Assembly (NCBI RefSeq): GCF_007997075.1
Contig: NZ_VORS01000006.1
Location: 124,001 to 188,000 of the forward strand
DNA length: 64,000 nt
DNA from: Polaribacter sp. IC073
GTDB lineage: Bacteria > Bacteroidota > Bacteroidia > Flavobacteriales > Flavobacteriaceae
Reading direction: 5' to 3'
Part shown: one piece after another, positions 53,177-63,166 of the stretch
Layout: every line of letters begins with the position of its first letter
Numbering within the stretch: the first letter of the stretch is position 1
The notes under the pieces: generated by a model
What the model saw: the letters and a program-made list of their open reading frames with translations, nothing else
Told to the model about the DNA's origin: nothing
The model's database searches: none
Program-made: the position numbers and the translations under genes

Positions 53177-54901
53177 ATGTTCAAAAAAACAATTCCTTTC
53201 CTATTTGTTTCCTTCTTTTTAATCAATTGTAAAAAAGAAGCCTCTTTAAAACTTTCATCATCAAATTATGCCGATGTAATTAACAAGAAATTTACAGGAG
53301 ATTTGGCTTTTGAAACTACCGCTTTTGTTGAAAAATATTGGCGAGTTGTTGGTAACACAGGTTTTAATAAAACAATTTTTAAGATTGCAGAGAAATTAGA
53401 AAAAGCAGGATATGTTTTAGAGGAAAATGCTACCGAAAAAGACATTCTAACTTACAGAATAGAAAAGCGTCCGCTTAAAAAACCAACTTGGGAATCTGTT
53501 GATGCAACTGTAAAAATTGAAGGAGAAAGCCAACCTTTATTACAACACGCAACCAATAGAAACATGATTGCTTTAAATTCTTACAGCACACCAAAAGAAG
53601 GAGTTTCCGCAGAAGTGATTTATATAAAAGACCTAAAAAGTATTTCTAAAATTGATGTGAAAGGTAAAATTGTGTTTGCAGAAATGAGTCCGAATCGTAT
53701 TTTTAAAGCGGCAATTATAGCAGGAAAAGCAGCAGGAATTATCACCTATAACAATCCTGATTATTTACAACCAAAAAAAAACACTACTTCTATTCAATTT
53801 CGTTCAATTCCTTTAGATTCAGTTAACAAATCTTGGGCAATTGCGATGTCTTTTGCTGCAAAAGAGCGTTTAAAAACATCTTTAGAAAAAGGAAAAGTGA
53901 CTTTGAATGTAAAAGTAGAAACAAATATTTATCCTTCTGAAGAATTAACAATAGTTGCAGATATTAAAGGAAGCGAAAAGCCAAAAGAACGTTTGGTTTT
54001 TAGTGCACACATTCAAGAACCTGGTGCAAATGACAATGCAACTGGTGTTGGTGTTGCTTTAGAAATGGCTTCGTTAACGGCAAAATTTATCAATAGAAAA
54101 GAATTTCAACCGAAAAGAACTTTAACTTTTTTATGGGGAGATGAAATCATCTCAACTAGAAGGTATGTTCAAGAAGATTCTATTAGAGCTAAAAATATAA
54201 AATGGGGAATTTCTTTAGACATGGTTGGTGAAAATACCGAAAAAACGGGTGGTGTTTTTCTAATCGAAAAAATGCCGGATCCTAGTGCAATCTGGACGCG
54301 CGGAAATGACAAACACACAGAATGGGGTGGTTCTAAAATGCGATTAGACCAAATGAAACCGCATTATCTAAATGATTTTTTAATTGATAAGTTTAGAACA
54401 CAAGGCAAAAGAGCAAACTGGTTGGTGAGTACAAATCCGTTTGAAGGCGGAAGTGATCATGTTCCTTTTTTAAGAAATAACATCCCTAGTGTTTTATTTT
54501 GGCATTTTACAGATCAGTTTTATCACACAGATAATGACAGAATTGATAAAGTTTCTAAAACTACTTTAAAAAATGTGGGAACCACTGCTTTAATTTCTGC
54601 ATATACACTGTTAAATTCAGATAAAAAAACAGCAAAATCAATTTTAAGTAATTTAGAAAACGCTGCTGTAAATCGCTTAAACGAAGAATTAAAACAAAGT
54701 AAAGTTGCGGTTAATAACGGAGATTCTTTAGCGACACAAATTAAAATAATTTCTGCTTGGAAAGATTGGTATCAAAAATCTTTTAAAACAACTTTAGACA
54801 TGGTTTCAAATGAAGAATACATGAGCAAAGAGATTGAAAATTCTAGAAAACTAATAGATTCTATTTCAACAACAATTATAAAAGAGCTAGAAAATAATTA
54901 A
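53177..54901 (+). CDS. M28-family metallopeptidase lipoprotein with PA domain
   Basis: A 574-residue protein from the ATG at 53177; an upstream in-frame ATG at 53156 adds seven residues and spoils the signal sequence. The type II signal peptide ends LINC. An inserted PA-like domain (about 130-250) precedes the M28 zinc peptidase, with FSAHIQEPGANDNATGVG (His, Asp), LWGDEIISTR (Glu) and FEGGSDHVPFLR (His). It should cleave peptides in the periplasm or at the cell surface. It starts shortly after the UDG gene and ends at a hairpin shared with the next convergent gene. Confidence 0.88.
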   Translation: MFKKTIPFLFVSFFLINCKKEASLKLSSSNYADVINKKFTGDLAFETTAFVEKYWRVVGNTGFNKTIFKIAEKLEKAGYVLEENATEKDILTYRIEKRPLKKPTWESVDATVKIEGESQPLLQHATNRNMIALNSYSTPKEGVSAEVIYIKDLKSISKIDVKGKIVFAEMSPNRIFKAAIIAGKAAGIITYNNPDYLQPKKNTTSIQFRSIPLDSVNKSWAIAMSFAAKERLKTSLEKGKVTLNVKVETNIYPSEELTIVADIKGSEKPKERLVFSAHIQEPGANDNATGVGVALEMASLTAKFINRKEFQPKRTLTFLWGDEIISTRRYVQEDSIRAKNIKWGISLDMVGENTEKTGGVFLIEKMPDPSAIWTRGNDKHTEWGGSKMRLDQMKPHYLNDFLIDKFRTQGKRANWLVSTNPFEGGSDHVPFLRNNIPSVLFWHFTDQFYHTDNDRIDKVSKTTLKNVGTTALISAYTLLNSDKKTAKSILSNLENAAVNRLNEELKQSKVAVNNGDSLATQIKIISAWKDWYQKSFKTTLDMVSNEEYMSKEIENSRKLIDSISTTIIKELENN

Positions 54902-54902
54902 T

Positions 54903-54932
54903 AAAAAAACTCATCAAAATGATGTGTTTTTT
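54903..54932. terminator. Bidirectional terminator
   Basis: AAAAAAACTCATCA/TGATGTGTTTTTTT hairpin with T tracts on both strands, between the convergent M28 and CMD genes. Confidence 0.75.
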
Positions 54933-54957
54933 TATTAGTTTAATTTATCCGCTAATA

Positions 54958-55554
54958 TTAAGAACCATCGTGTTTTCCTACTTCAAAACCATGTTTTCCT
55001 AAAAACTGATTTCCACTATCAATAGCATCTTCTTCTAAAGTAGTTCCCATAGAATCATTCCATCGATTTAAATATCCAAAAAGAGAAATTACACCTAACA
55101 TTTCTACGATCTCACCTTCATCCCAATATTTGTATAATTCTTTTTTAATCCCTGTATCAACAGCATTTGGCACCATTGAAGCCGCCAAAGAAAAATCTAA
55201 TGCTGCTCTTTCAGCATCTGAAAAAGCAGCGTGCATTTTATACTCCCAAATATTATCTAATTGTTCTTGTTCTGCGCCATAACGTTCTGCAGCTCTAATT
55301 GCATGTGCCTGACAATATCTGCAACCAGTTGCATTGCTAGAAACCCAAGCAATCATTCTTTTTAAGGCTGAAGTAACCCTGCCTTCATTTGCCATAACAG
55401 CCTTATTTAAGTTTATAAAAGCTTTAGAAATTGCTGGTCTACGTTGCATTGTTAATACAGAATTAGGGCAAAACCCTAAAGTTTCATTAAAGAATTCTGC
55501 TAACTCTTTTGTTTCTAAATCGTATGTTGCTGAAAGAGGTGTTACTAATGCCAT
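54958..55554 (-). CDS. Carboxymuconolactone decarboxylase-family (AhpD-like) protein
   Basis: A 198-residue protein with the AhpD-like redox motif Cys78-Arg-Tyr-Cys81 followed by a His (GCRYCQAHAIRA). The helical fold is that of the CMD family, in which the CxxC pair supports peroxidase or decarboxylase activity. The peroxidase-related subgroup is the most likely. It stands alone on the minus strand, divergent from the epimerase gene. Confidence 0.85.
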   Translation of the reverse strand: MALVTPLSATYDLETKELAEFFNETLGFCPNSVLTMQRRPAISKAFINLNKAVMANEGRVTSALKRMIAWVSSNATGCRYCQAHAIRAAERYGAEQEQLDNIWEYKMHAAFSDAERAALDFSLAASMVPNAVDTGIKKELYKYWDEGEIVEMLGVISLFGYLNRWNDSMGTTLEEDAIDSGNQFLGKHGFEVGKHDGS

Positions 55555-55622
55555 ATTTTATTTTTTTTTATGTCCGTATCGAAATCTAATTTTATAACTT
55601 TACGAAAATATAACTTTTAAAA

Positions 55623-56633
55623 ATGGAAATTAAACTACATTCTTATAGCTTAGAATTAAAACATACATTTACTATTTCTAGAGAGTCTCATGATTTTCAA
55701 CCTTCGTTAATTGTTGAGTTAATTGATGGTGATTTTAGAGGGTTTGGAGAAGCAACGTCTAATCCGTATTACAACATTACTGTAGAAAACTCAAAAGCAA
55801 TTATTCAAGAGAACGCCTCTTTTATTAAATCTTTATCTACCGAAGAACCTAGTATCTTTTGGAAAAAACTACAACCTCTTTTTAAGAAAAACATGTTTGC
55901 TTTATGTGCTTTAGATATGGCATTTAATGACTTACAGGCTCGTAAACAAGGTAAAAAGTTATATGAAGTTTGGGGATTAAATATTGATAAAAATCCAATG
56001 ACAGATTACACCATTGGCATCGATTCTATTGATAAAATGATTTCTAAAATGAAAGAACTTCCTTGGCCAATTTATAAAATAAAATTAGGCACAAAAGATG
56101 ATATAAAAATAGTAACAGAATTAAGAAAACATTCTGATGCTATTTTTAGAATTGATGCAAATTGTGGTTGGACCGCAAAGGAAGCAATTGAAAATTCATT
56201 CAAATTAAAAGAACTTGGTGTTGAGTTTTTAGAACAGCCTTTAAAAGCCGATGACATAGAAGGTGCTAAAAAATTATACAAAAATTCTGCATTGCCAATT
56301 ATTGCTGATGAAAGCTGCATTGTAGAAAGTGATGTAGAAAAATGTGCTGGATTATTTCATGGTGTAAATGTTAAACTTACAAAATGCGGTGGTGTAACTC
56401 CCGGTAAAAGAATGTTAGAAAAAGCAAAAGAATTAGGTTTAAAAACCATGGTGGGCTGTATGACAGAATCTACTGTTGGTATTTCTGCAATTGCACATTT
56501 ATTGCCATTATTAGACTATGTAGATATGGATGGAAGCTTGTTATTAAAGACAGACATAGCAACAGGAATTACCATAAATAATGGTGTAATTTCTTATGCT
56601 GATGAAAACGGAACTGGCGTAACTTTACTTTAA
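55623..56633 (+). CDS. Dipeptide epimerase (L-Ala-D/L-Glu epimerase-like)
   Basis: A 336-residue enolase-superfamily enzyme. The proton-transfer KxK motif is in YKIKLGTKDD (near residue 157). Metal ligands are DANCGW, EQPL and DESCIV, and the second lysine is in NVKLTKCGGVTPGKRM. It probably interconverts L-Ala-D-Glu and L-Ala-L-Glu from murein peptides. The next gene starts 2 bp later and an amidase gene follows, so the three form a murein-recycling operon. Confidence 0.9.
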   Translation: MEIKLHSYSLELKHTFTISRESHDFQPSLIVELIDGDFRGFGEATSNPYYNITVENSKAIIQENASFIKSLSTEEPSIFWKKLQPLFKKNMFALCALDMAFNDLQARKQGKKLYEVWGLNIDKNPMTDYTIGIDSIDKMISKMKELPWPIYKIKLGTKDDIKIVTELRKHSDAIFRIDANCGWTAKEAIENSFKLKELGVEFLEQPLKADDIEGAKKLYKNSALPIIADESCIVESDVEKCAGLFHGVNVKLTKCGGVTPGKRMLEKAKELGLKTMVGCMTESTVGISAIAHLLPLLDYVDMDGSLLLKTDIATGITINNGVISYADENGTGVTLL

Positions 56634-56635
56634 AG

Positions 56636-57652
56636 ATGCAGTTAGATAAAGCCCCAAATACTGCTGTACTTATAAACAATATTGAACATTTATATTTTAG
56701 CGGAACTTCTTATTTAGGAGTTGCAGCATTGCCCGAATTTCATGAAATTATTATTAAAAACATTAAAAATTGGGGAAGTGCCTTTGGTAGTTCTAGAAAT
56801 GCAAATGTTAAATTAAGCATCTACAACAAAGCCGAAGAATACCTAACCAATTTTTTTAAAACAGAAGATTGCGTAACTGTTTCATCGGGCACTTTTGCTG
56901 GCTTATTAACGCTTTCTACGTTAGAAAACATAGTTGCTTCTTTTTTTTACATGCCAAAAACGCATCCTGCAATTCTGCCTAAAAATGCACTTCCTGTTTT
57001 TGAAGATAATCGTTTACATAACCTTCTTCTAAATACTGAAAAAGAAACCATTTGTATTGTTGTTGATGCAATTCCTGCTTTAGAAACCAAACCTTTTAAT
57101 TTTGATTTTTTACAAAAAATTTCATCAGCAAAAAAAGTGATTCTTTTAGTTGATGAATCTCACAGTTTGGGTGTTCTGGGTGAAAATGGAAACGGCATTT
57201 CTTCTAAAATTAAAATAAATGAAAATATCGAAGTTATTCGTGTTTCTTCCTTAGGAAAAGCTTTTGGAGTGAATGGTGGTGTGATTGCTGGAAGTAAAAA
57301 ACTCATCAATTTAATTAAAGAGAATCCACTTTTTATAGGAAGCGCTCCCATGAATCCTGCATTTTTAGCAAGTTTTTTAAACGCACAAGAATTATATAAG
57401 AATCAATTTCTAAAATTACAAGAAAATTGCAAATATGTATACAAGCATCTTAAAAATTCAAAGAAAATTACTATTTCAGAAAACTATCCTGTTTTCTATT
57501 TGAATGATGATAAAATTGCTGAATTTTTAGTATCAGAAAAAATTATTATTACTAGTTTTTACTATCCAACATCAACCAAAAAAATTAATAGAATTGTATT
57601 GAATGCAAATCATACTAAAAAACAGTTGAATTTGTTGATAAATTCAATTTAA
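56636..57652 (+). CDS. AOS/KBL-family PLP-dependent enzyme
   Basis: A 338-residue fold-type I PLP protein related to 8-amino-7-oxononanoate synthase and 2-amino-3-ketobutyrate CoA ligase, somewhat shorter than these. The cofactor Asp-His pair lies in LLVDESHSLGVLG and the PLP lysine in VSSLGKAFGVNGG. The early SGTSYLGVAALPEFHE loop replaces the usual NDYLGL motif. The substrate is unknown. It is directly coupled to the epimerase (2 bp gap) and precedes the amidase, so it may act on an amino acid freed from peptidoglycan. Confidence 0.8.
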   Translation: MQLDKAPNTAVLINNIEHLYFSGTSYLGVAALPEFHEIIIKNIKNWGSAFGSSRNANVKLSIYNKAEEYLTNFFKTEDCVTVSSGTFAGLLTLSTLENIVASFFYMPKTHPAILPKNALPVFEDNRLHNLLLNTEKETICIVVDAIPALETKPFNFDFLQKISSAKKVILLVDESHSLGVLGENGNGISSKIKINENIEVIRVSSLGKAFGVNGGVIAGSKKLINLIKENPLFIGSAPMNPAFLASFLNAQELYKNQFLKLQENCKYVYKHLKNSKKITISENYPVFYLNDDKIAEFLVSEKIIITSFYYPTSTKKINRIVLNANHTKKQLNLLINSI

Positions 57653-57670
57653 TCCTTAAAACCTTTTCTT

Positions 57671-58330
57671 ATGAAAACAACAAAATTTCTTGTATTGTCT
57701 TTATTAATTACAGTTTTCTCATGTAATAAAAGCGTTGAAATTATAGATAAACCTATAGAATTTGGTGATTTAAGAAAAAAATTAAGCTTGGAGTATATGA
57801 ACACTCATTATGGAATTACCCAAGATTCTCCAACGATAGAACCAAAAATAATTGTACTACACTGGACTGCTATTCCTACTTTAGACGCCTCATTTAATGC
57901 ATTTGTAAATACAGAAATCGGAAGTCATAGAACTAAAATCAACACCGCAAGCAACCTAAACGTATCGGCTCAGTTTCTGGTTGATTTAGATGGAACAATT
58001 TATAGGTTAATGCCGGAAAACTTTATGGCAAGACACGTTATTGGACTAAACTACAGTGCCATTGGAATAGAAAATGTTGGAGGAACAGATTCGACTCCTT
58101 TAACAGCAAAACAAGTAGCCGCTAACATTTGGCTTGTTACTTACTTAAAAAACAAATATAACATCGATTATCTAATCGGTCATTATGAATATACTAATTT
58201 CGAAAATCATGAATTATGGTTAGAAAAAGATAGTGGCTATAGAACTAAAAAAACAGATCCTGGAAAAGAGTTTCTTTTAAAAATTAAAAATGCTACGAAA
58301 CATTTAAACTTTAAAGAAACGCCAAATTAA
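57671..58330 (+). CDS. N-acetylmuramoyl-L-alanine amidase, lipoprotein
   Basis: A 219-residue Amidase_2/PGRP-type zinc amidase. The type II signal peptide ends TVFSC (Cys18). Zinc-binding and catalytic residues appear in IIVLHWTAIPTLDASF (His), FMARHVIGLNYSAIGIENVGG (His and Glu) and the C-terminal KKTDPGKEF. It would cut between muramic acid and the stem peptide, supplying peptides to the upstream dipeptide epimerase. It is the last gene of the operon and ends at a palindromic terminator. Confidence 0.9.
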   Translation: MKTTKFLVLSLLITVFSCNKSVEIIDKPIEFGDLRKKLSLEYMNTHYGITQDSPTIEPKIIVLHWTAIPTLDASFNAFVNTEIGSHRTKINTASNLNVSAQFLVDLDGTIYRLMPENFMARHVIGLNYSAIGIENVGGTDSTPLTAKQVAANIWLVTYLKNKYNIDYLIGHYEYTNFENHELWLEKDSGYRTKKTDPGKEFLLKIKNATKHLNFKETPN

Positions 58331-58360
58331 ACAGCAAATCTTATTTTAGTTGGTAAAAAC

Positions 58361-58394
58361 AAAATCCACTAAGAACTAGTTCTTAGTGGATTTT
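58361..58394. terminator. 34-bp perfect palindromic terminator
   Basis: AAAATCCACTAAGAACT and its exact complement meet without a loop and give A/T-rich flanks on both strands, between the convergent amidase and SusD genes. Confidence 0.88.
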
Positions 58395-58417
58395 ATTCTA
58401 TAATTAATTAAAAGATT

Positions 58418-59929
58418 CTATTCAGCTACATTCCACCAAAGAGGCGTTGTTAGTCTAACATTGGCCGTATTGTCTGGCATATTTTCATAATTTCTATCTT
58501 CTTCATTATACTCATACATCATTCCTTGAATCCAATCATTTGCACCAGGAAAAATGGTTAAGTTTACATTTACAGGACGTTCTAAACCTGGATATATCGT
58601 ATTGCTGTAATCCATTCTTCTCATATCAACCCAGGTTTCTGGATCAAAAAGCAGTGTTATATACTTCTGAACCATAATATGTCCTAGTGTTATGCCAGTA
58701 GCACCTATTTCAGCATCCATTTTAGCAATATAACTTGCAGTTTCCATAGAACTTACAGAAGCTTTTTCAAAATCTGCTTGAATACCTGTTTTTAAAGCTG
58801 CATATGCACCTGGTTTGTCTCCTTTTCTAAATCTTGCCTCAGCTTCAATATATTTAACCTCACTAAAAGTCATCATATATGTTGGTGCTGTAGCGCTTGT
58901 ATAATGCCCTCCATTTCCTAAAGAATAATTATCACCTCCTGTAGCGTTATCTGGCAAAGGTCCTTCTCCCGTTCTAACTCCTTGATATCCTCCATTTATA
59001 GCTTCTGGCACAATTATTTTAAGACGAGGATCTTCATAAGCAGTTGGCAGGTTCAATGAATTTTTTAATAATTCTACAAAAAAGTGTGAGAAATAATCAA
59101 CTCTTGAGCTTCCATAACCTCCTGCAGCATAAGGTTGACGATCATTTTCTGCATCGCCACCACCGTAACTTCTAAAGGCATTATCTGCGTTAGATTGAAG
59201 TGCTTTCGCACATGCTTCTATAACTGCATCAGCATCATAGGCCATATCTCCAGAACTTTTTTTAGATAAATGATTTAAATAACGTGCCTTTAAAGCGTAC
59301 GCCAATCTTGTCCATTGCTCTTTATTTCCGTTGTAAAAAACATCTCCTCCATTTGCATTTAACTCAATTTCACTTGGTTGTTTTATTTCTACAATTGCTT
59401 CATCTAGCAACTTAATAATACCTTGATAAACCGTTTTTTGATCTTCAAACTTAGGTGTTAAATTTAATGAGGATTCTCCATCATAAGTTTCCTTAAAAAC
59501 AATTGAACCATATTGATCGGTTGTTGTCCCAAAACCATACGCTCTTAAAATTTTACCTACTGCTGTAAAATTTGGTGAATTGTGTTTTTTACCTAGAACT
59601 ATTAAATCGGCCGTATTTGGCAATGAATACACGTAAGTATTTTGCCATAAAAAGTAGCGTCCTGTAGTAAAAGAACTACTCCATGTTTCTGAGTAATAAT
59701 TAGCATTATTTTGAGAACCATTTTGTGTGACTCCTAAAATCTCTCTACTACCTCTGTAAATAATACCCGTAAACATGTTTTCAATAGCACCCTTTATACG
59801 ATATTGCGGCGCTAATGATTCCGTTGTTGGTGCGGTTACAGAACTATTTACATCAAAATAATCTTCCGAACATGATAAAAATCCGATACTAATAGCTAGT
59901 ATACAAATAGTATATTTTAAATGTTTCAT
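58418..59929 (-). CDS. SusD/RagB-family nutrient-binding outer-membrane lipoprotein
   Basis: A 503-residue SusD-like protein with a type II signal peptide ending GFLSC (Cys20). TPR-like helices dominate, as in the SusD_RagB family. The late segments RFRKGDKPGAYAALKTGI and QKYITLLFDPETWVDMRRMDYSNTIYP are typical. It forms the lid of the SusC transporter and binds the nutrient at the surface. The ligand is unknown because no degradative enzymes lie beside it. It lies 10 bp after susC. Confidence 0.93.
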   Translation of the reverse strand: MKHLKYTICILAISIGFLSCSEDYFDVNSSVTAPTTESLAPQYRIKGAIENMFTGIIYRGSREILGVTQNGSQNNANYYSETWSSSFTTGRYFLWQNTYVYSLPNTADLIVLGKKHNSPNFTAVGKILRAYGFGTTTDQYGSIVFKETYDGESSLNLTPKFEDQKTVYQGIIKLLDEAIVEIKQPSEIELNANGGDVFYNGNKEQWTRLAYALKARYLNHLSKKSSGDMAYDADAVIEACAKALQSNADNAFRSYGGGDAENDRQPYAAGGYGSSRVDYFSHFFVELLKNSLNLPTAYEDPRLKIIVPEAINGGYQGVRTGEGPLPDNATGGDNYSLGNGGHYTSATAPTYMMTFSEVKYIEAEARFRKGDKPGAYAALKTGIQADFEKASVSSMETASYIAKMDAEIGATGITLGHIMVQKYITLLFDPETWVDMRRMDYSNTIYPGLERPVNVNLTIFPGANDWIQGMMYEYNEEDRNYENMPDNTANVRLTTPLWWNVAE

Positions 59930-59939
59930 TTTTTATATT

Positions 59940-62900
59940 TTAAAAAGTTAATTTAATTCCTAGATCGAAGCCTTTTGTATTGGGTGTCCCAAGATTGTCT
60001 ACACCTACGGAACCAGCTCCAGGAATACCTCCACCGAAGGCATTTATCTCTGGATCTACGCCGCTATAATTTGTAAAAGTGACTAAGTTTCTTCCTGTTA
60101 GAGAAAATTCTAATTTAGAAATAGGCAAACGATTTATAGTGTTTTTACCTAATTGATAATTCAAACTTACATAACGCAAACGAGTATAAGAACCATCTTC
60201 AACAAAGTTGTCTGATAGTCTAGAATAGTAATCTTGATAATATACTTGGTCTTTAGTAACAGAGATATTATTAATTGAACCATCTGCTTTTACACCAGGA
60301 ATAATAGTAGTTTCACCTCTATCTGAAGTATTAGCGCCAACACCGTAAAATGCCAATGCTGAAGCAGTAGCGTTATATACTGTATTTCCTTCTACAATGT
60401 CTAATAAAAAAGATAAACCAAAGTTTTTATACCTCATAGAACTTGAAACACCCAATGTAAAATCGGGTTGCCTGTCTACATCTGTATAAGTTTCATCTGC
60501 TAAAGTTGGGTATCCATTAGCCTCTATAAGAACTTCACCATCATCATTTTTAAGCGCTCTTTTTCCACGAAGTGAAAATAAAGAAGCGTTTAACACACCT
60601 GCACCCGCCGCAGAATTTAGAAAAGTCCATGAGTCTGATAAATAAACTTCTTTAAGCTCTCCTGGTAAATCTACCACTGTGGTTTTATTGCTTCCAAAAT
60701 TAAAGTTCATAGTCCATTGAAAATCTGAAGTAGAAGGCATCAATTTAACAGATAATAATGCTTCTATTCCTTTATTTTCAATTTCACCTCCGTTTAAAGT
60801 AGCATAGAAAGTCCCTGCTGTTGGAGGAACACGTATGTCTGATAAGATTTGATTATCTGAGACACTTTTATAATAAGTGGCATTAAAACTTACTCTATTA
60901 TTTAAAAAATTAGAATCAAAACCTATTTCCCAACTATTTGTAAATTCTGGTTCTAAAGCTGCATTTCCAACATCTACTCCATTGTAAGCATAACCCGTAC
61001 TACCAAGTCCGTTTATTTGAGTTACTAAATAACTTTCTAACTGACCTATTGGCGCATCCTTACCTACTTGTGCCCATGTACCTCTAAGTTTTAAATAACT
61101 TAAACCATTACCTTCTGATTTAATATTGAATAAATCGGTAAGAACAGCAGAACCACCAACAGAAGGATAAAAGAAAGATCTGCTCTTAGACGGCAGTGTT
61201 GATGACCAGTCATTTCTACCAGTTACGTTTAAAAATAATGCTTGTTTGTATCCTAGTTTTATTTCACCAAAAACACCTACATTTCTTTTTCTTGAAATAC
61301 GTTCTGTTATACTTTGATTTTCTTTTGAAATATTGCTTATATTATAAATACCTGGTGCCAAAAAATCTTTACCTGTTAAATAATCTGTTTTAACATTACT
61401 GTCTTCAATAGTATTACCTGCTAGTAAATTCAATTCAAAATTACTTGATATTTGAGTATCATAGGTCGCAATAAAGTTTGAGGTATACTTTTTATAAAGC
61501 CTTTCGTATTGTGATATATAACCACCACTTCTAGTGTCATTTAATGAACCATTTGCAGTTATTCTGCGGCTATGTTGATCATAAATATCTGCACCAAATT
61601 TATAAGACAGATTCAAATTTTTATTGATGGCATAATCCAAACCTAAAGAACCTATAAATCTATTTAACTCGTTCGTATTAGGGCTATTCTCTAAACTCCA
61701 GTAAACATTGTCAAATTCCTGTCCTGTATAAAAACCTTTTTGAGCTCCGTCTGCATCTTCATAGTCTTTTGCATTTACTGTAGATGGGTAGTTTAACAAA
61801 CTCGTAATACTACCACCTGTTGCATTTCCTTGACGCGTGCTATTAATATTTGTTCTAATATAGTTTCCAGAAATTCCTAAAGTAAGCTTCTCTGAAAGTT
61901 TAGAGTTTTGTGTAATTCTAAAAGTTGTTTTATCATAAGACGTTGTTGGAATGACTCCTTCATTCGCTAAATTTCCTATTGAAAAATACGTATTGCTTTT
62001 TGCAGCACCTCCAGAATAACTTAAAAAATGATTTTGAGTTACTCCTGTAGTGTAAAAATCTTTTATATGATTGTACGTTTTTGTTCCTGAAGGAATTTGT
62101 TCCCCCCATGATAAAGGGCTATCATCATTATAAATAACACCTCCACCTACTTGAGGGATTTGTTCTCCTTTTCCGTAATTTCTTTGAATTGATGGAGTTC
62201 CAATAATATTATCAACTGAAAGAGAAGAAGATAAAAATACTTTACTTACACCTTCTCTACCTCTTTTAGTTGTTATAATAACAGCACCTTCCGCAGCCTG
62301 TATACCGTATAATGCAGCAGCAGCAGGCCCCTTAAGCACCGTTATGCTCTCTATATCTTCTGGATTTAAATCGGATGCTCTGTTTGTACTTGCAACCTCT
62401 AAACTAGAATCTGTAGAATTGTCAATTGGCAAACCATCTACAATCATAAGTGGTTGATTGTTTCCTGTAATAGATGTTCCTCCACGAATCATTATAACAG
62501 AAGAAGCCCCAGGCGCACCACCAGAACTGGTTATAGTAACACCAGATACTTTACCCTGTAAAGTATTGACTAAGTTGTTTTGATTTCCTTCTAAGAGTTC
62601 TTCTGATTTTAATGCTTGTGCAGCATACCCTAAAGATTTCTTTTGCCTTTTTATACCAAAGGAAGTCACAACAACCTCATCTAGTGCATTAGAGTCTTCT
62701 TCTAAAACTACATTTAATAAAGACTTACTTATTATAATTTCTTTGGTTTTGTACCCCATATAAGAAAAAAGTAGTACATCTCCCTTAACAGCTTTTATTG
62801 TGTAAACTCCATTAAAATCTGTACTTGTTCCTTTAGTTGTCCCCTTGACTAGGACACTTACCCCTAATAACTCTCCTGAACTATCTGACACTTTACCCTT

Positions 62901-62978
62901 TACAGTTATCTCTTGTGAATAAAAGTTAACTGTTAGTGTGAAGCATAGAATAGTTAAAATAACTAGCTTTTTTTTCAT
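59940..62978 (-). CDS. SusC/RagA-family TonB-dependent outer-membrane transporter
   Basis: A 1,012-residue protein. A signal peptide (about 1-21) is followed by a carboxypeptidase-like regulatory domain (VKGKVSDSSGELLGVSVLVKG), a TonB box-like stretch (ALDEVVVTSFG), the plug (VSGVTITSSGGAPGASSVIMIRGG, DGLPIDNST) and a C-terminal 22-strand barrel ending GFDLGIKLTF. Energised by TonB-ExbBD, it imports the substrate captured by SusD. The SusC-SusD pair has no adjacent glycosidases or regulators in view, so the substrate may be a peptide or other oligomer as well as a glycan. Confidence 0.94.
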   Translation of the reverse strand: MKKKLVILTILCFTLTVNFYSQEITVKGKVSDSSGELLGVSVLVKGTTKGTSTDFNGVYTIKAVKGDVLLFSYMGYKTKEIIISKSLLNVVLEEDSNALDEVVVTSFGIKRQKKSLGYAAQALKSEELLEGNQNNLVNTLQGKVSGVTITSSGGAPGASSVIMIRGGTSITGNNQPLMIVDGLPIDNSTDSSLEVASTNRASDLNPEDIESITVLKGPAAAALYGIQAAEGAVIITTKRGREGVSKVFLSSSLSVDNIIGTPSIQRNYGKGEQIPQVGGGVIYNDDSPLSWGEQIPSGTKTYNHIKDFYTTGVTQNHFLSYSGGAAKSNTYFSIGNLANEGVIPTTSYDKTTFRITQNSKLSEKLTLGISGNYIRTNINSTRQGNATGGSITSLLNYPSTVNAKDYEDADGAQKGFYTGQEFDNVYWSLENSPNTNELNRFIGSLGLDYAINKNLNLSYKFGADIYDQHSRRITANGSLNDTRSGGYISQYERLYKKYTSNFIATYDTQISSNFELNLLAGNTIEDSNVKTDYLTGKDFLAPGIYNISNISKENQSITERISRKRNVGVFGEIKLGYKQALFLNVTGRNDWSSTLPSKSRSFFYPSVGGSAVLTDLFNIKSEGNGLSYLKLRGTWAQVGKDAPIGQLESYLVTQINGLGSTGYAYNGVDVGNAALEPEFTNSWEIGFDSNFLNNRVSFNATYYKSVSDNQILSDIRVPPTAGTFYATLNGGEIENKGIEALLSVKLMPSTSDFQWTMNFNFGSNKTTVVDLPGELKEVYLSDSWTFLNSAAGAGVLNASLFSLRGKRALKNDDGEVLIEANGYPTLADETYTDVDRQPDFTLGVSSSMRYKNFGLSFLLDIVEGNTVYNATASALAFYGVGANTSDRGETTIIPGVKADGSINNISVTKDQVYYQDYYSRLSDNFVEDGSYTRLRYVSLNYQLGKNTINRLPISKLEFSLTGRNLVTFTNYSGVDPEINAFGGGIPGAGSVGVDNLGTPNTKGFDLGIKLTF

Positions 62979-63166
62979 GAAAACGTTTTTTTATTGATTA
63001 ATAATTATTTTATAAAAGTATGCAAAAAAACATATTTATATCAAAAAAAAAGCGAAAACAACATAAAGTTAATAGTTATACTTTAAAAACGGCAAAAAAA
63101 ATGCAACATATCGCAGTATATAAAAAGAAACTATGCTACAAAATAAATAAAGTAATCCTAAAAACG

